A DNA stretch of 7,507 nucleotides from JAAYPI01 sp036734385 (GTDB lineage Bacteria; Bacteroidota; Bacteroidia; Bacteroidales; Paludibacteraceae), in contig DAIMYQ010000049.1 of NCBI GenBank assembly GCA_036734385.1, forward strand, positions 1 to 7,507, read 5' to 3'. Each line of letters begins with the position of its first letter. Position 1 is the stretch's first letter. The position numbers and the translations under genes are program-made. Positions 6,681 to 7,507 of the stretch are shown piece by piece. The notes beneath the pieces were generated by a model, which saw only the letters and a program-made list of their open reading frames with translations, was not told where the DNA came from and searched no databases.

Positions 6681-7442
6681 ATGCCGAATATAAGTCCGAA
6701 AATTTCAATAATTACCCCTTGTTATAATGTTTCTGAATTTATTGCAGATGCCATGGATTCTGTATTGAAACAAACCTATCAAGAGTGGGAAATGATTATT
6801 ATAGATGATCATTCAACAGATGATAGTATAGCTATTGTAAAAAGGTATGAGCAGTTGGATAGCAGAATAAAGCTATTTCAAACAGATGAAAATAGTGGCA
6901 GTGCAACTATTCCTAGAAATGTTGGTATCCAAAATGCACAGGGTGATTACATCGCTTTTCTAGATGCTGATGATATGTGGGCTCCTCAAAAATTGGAAAA
7001 GCAATTGCGGTTAGCACAAGCAAAAAATGCTGCGTTGGTTTTTTCAAATTATGAAAAGATAAATTCTTTGGGAAAACAAGACAATAGAACCATTCTTGCT
7101 CCGAAGGTGCTTTCTTACAAACAGTTGCTGAAGGGAAACCAAATAGGTTGCCTTACTGCTATGTATTCCGTTGATTTATTGGGAAAGTGTTATTTCAAAA
7201 GTACCAAACACGAAGATTACGTTTTGTGGCTTAGCCTTCTTAAGAAAGGCTATCTGGCGTATAATGTATCTGAAGTTTTGGCCTTTTATCGTGTGGGAAG
7301 GAAATCTTTATCATCAAACAAATTGAAAGCTTTGTCTTGGACTTGGAATATTTACAGGAGAGAGGAGGGTTTGTCCATTGTAAAATCGGTTTATCTGTTT
7401 ATACAATATGTTTTCAGAGCGACCTTTAAATATTTAAAATAA
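6681..7442 (+). CDS. GT2 family glycosyltransferase (DADD type)
   Basis: This 253-residue GT-A enzyme resembles the TuaG/WcaA-like GT2 proteins. It begins ISIITPCYNVSEFIADAMDS (8-27), then QTYQEWEMIIIDDHSTDDS (31-49), the segment SGSATIPRNVGI (72-83) and GDYIAFLDADDMWAPQKL (88-105), with DADD (95-98) as the metal and nucleotide-sugar site. HEDYVLWLSLLKKG (177-190) is the expected acceptor/catalytic-base region, with E178 and D179 as the acidic pair, and FYRVGRKSLSSNK (202-214) is the conserved basic loop. The C-terminus (about 230-253) is hydrophobic and basic and probably lies on the membrane. Length and motifs are complete. The start at 6681 lies 10 bases after the radical SAM stop, and the next gene follows after 4 bases. 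It probably adds one residue of the repeat unit; donor and linkage are unknown. Confidence 0.92.
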   Translation: MPNISPKISIITPCYNVSEFIADAMDSVLKQTYQEWEMIIIDDHSTDDSIAIVKRYEQLDSRIKLFQTDENSGSATIPRNVGIQNAQGDYIAFLDADDMWAPQKLEKQLRLAQAKNAALVFSNYEKINSLGKQDNRTILAPKVLSYKQLLKGNQIGCLTAMYSVDLLGKCYFKSTKHEDYVLWLSLLKKGYLAYNVSEVLAFYRVGRKSLSSNKLKALSWTWNIYRREEGLSIVKSVYLFIQYVFRATFKYLK

Positions 7443-7446
7443 AAGC

Positions 7447-7507
7447 ATGAATAAAATAGCTATTATAGGTGGTTCCGGTTTTGTTGGAACGCGTCTTATT
7501 GAAAATT
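7447..7507 (+). CDS. NAD(P)-dependent epimerase/dehydratase or reductase, N-terminus only (3' end cut)
   Basis: Only the first 20 codons are in the window. They read MNKIAIIGGSGFVGTRLIEN, a beta-strand followed by the glycine-rich GxxGxxG dinucleotide-binding loop (G8, G11, G14) of an extended short-chain dehydrogenase (Rossmann fold). In this setting the product is most likely a sugar-nucleotide epimerase, dehydratase or reductase that supplies a donor, or acts just before the initiating sugar-phosphate transferase often found near the end of Bacteroidales polysaccharide operons. That placement is family knowledge and inference. The ATG lies 4 bases after the GT2 stop, so the gene belongs to the same operon. 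The substrate cannot be judged from this fragment. Confidence 0.75.
   Translation, partial: MNKIAIIGGSGFVGTRLIEN

Overview
The window is an AT-rich stretch from the inside of a surface-polysaccharide (capsule or O-antigen-like) biosynthesis operon, most likely from a member of the Bacteroidales (Bacteroides, Phocaeicola, Parabacteroides or a relative). The assignment rests on the low GC content, the lack of strong Shine-Dalgarno sequences before the starts, and the gene content and order (flippase, acetyltransferase, polymerase, run of glycosyltransferases, epimerase). It is an inference; no 16S or other taxonomic marker is present.

All genes lie on the + strand and are tightly packed. In order they are: the 3' part of a Wzx-type flippase (1-523, cut by the left edge); a left-handed beta-helix O-acetyltransferase (534-1244); a Wzy-type repeat-unit polymerase (1286-2476); a GT2 glycosyltransferase of the rhamnosyltransferase-like group (2479-3369); a GT4 glycosyltransferase (3366-4442); a second GT2 (4452-5207); a radical SAM protein resembling the hopanoid cyclitol-ether enzyme HpnJ (5204-6670); a third GT2 (6681-7442); and the first 20 codons of an NAD(P)-dependent epimerase/dehydratase or reductase (7447 to the right edge). 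Two junctions are 4-base ATGA overlaps (3366-3369 and 5204-5207). The largest gap is 41 bases (1245-1285). I see no promoter, terminator, RNA gene, mobile element or CRISPR array, so the whole window is probably one transcript started upstream of it.

The genes fit a Wzx/Wzy pathway. The glycosyltransferases build a short lipid-linked repeat unit on the cytoplasmic face, Wzx flips it, Wzy joins the units on the outer face of the inner membrane, and the acetyltransferase decorates a sugar. Four glycosyltransferases plus an initiating sugar-phosphate transferase outside the window would give a repeat unit of about five sugars (inference).

The unusual member is the radical SAM protein. It sits between two glycosyltransferases, is coupled to the upstream one by an ATGA overlap, and has a complete CxxxCxxC cluster motif. 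No hopanoid gene is visible nearby. It may carry out radical chemistry on a sugar, a glycolipid or the lipid-linked repeat unit, and it is the best candidate here for a poorly described function.
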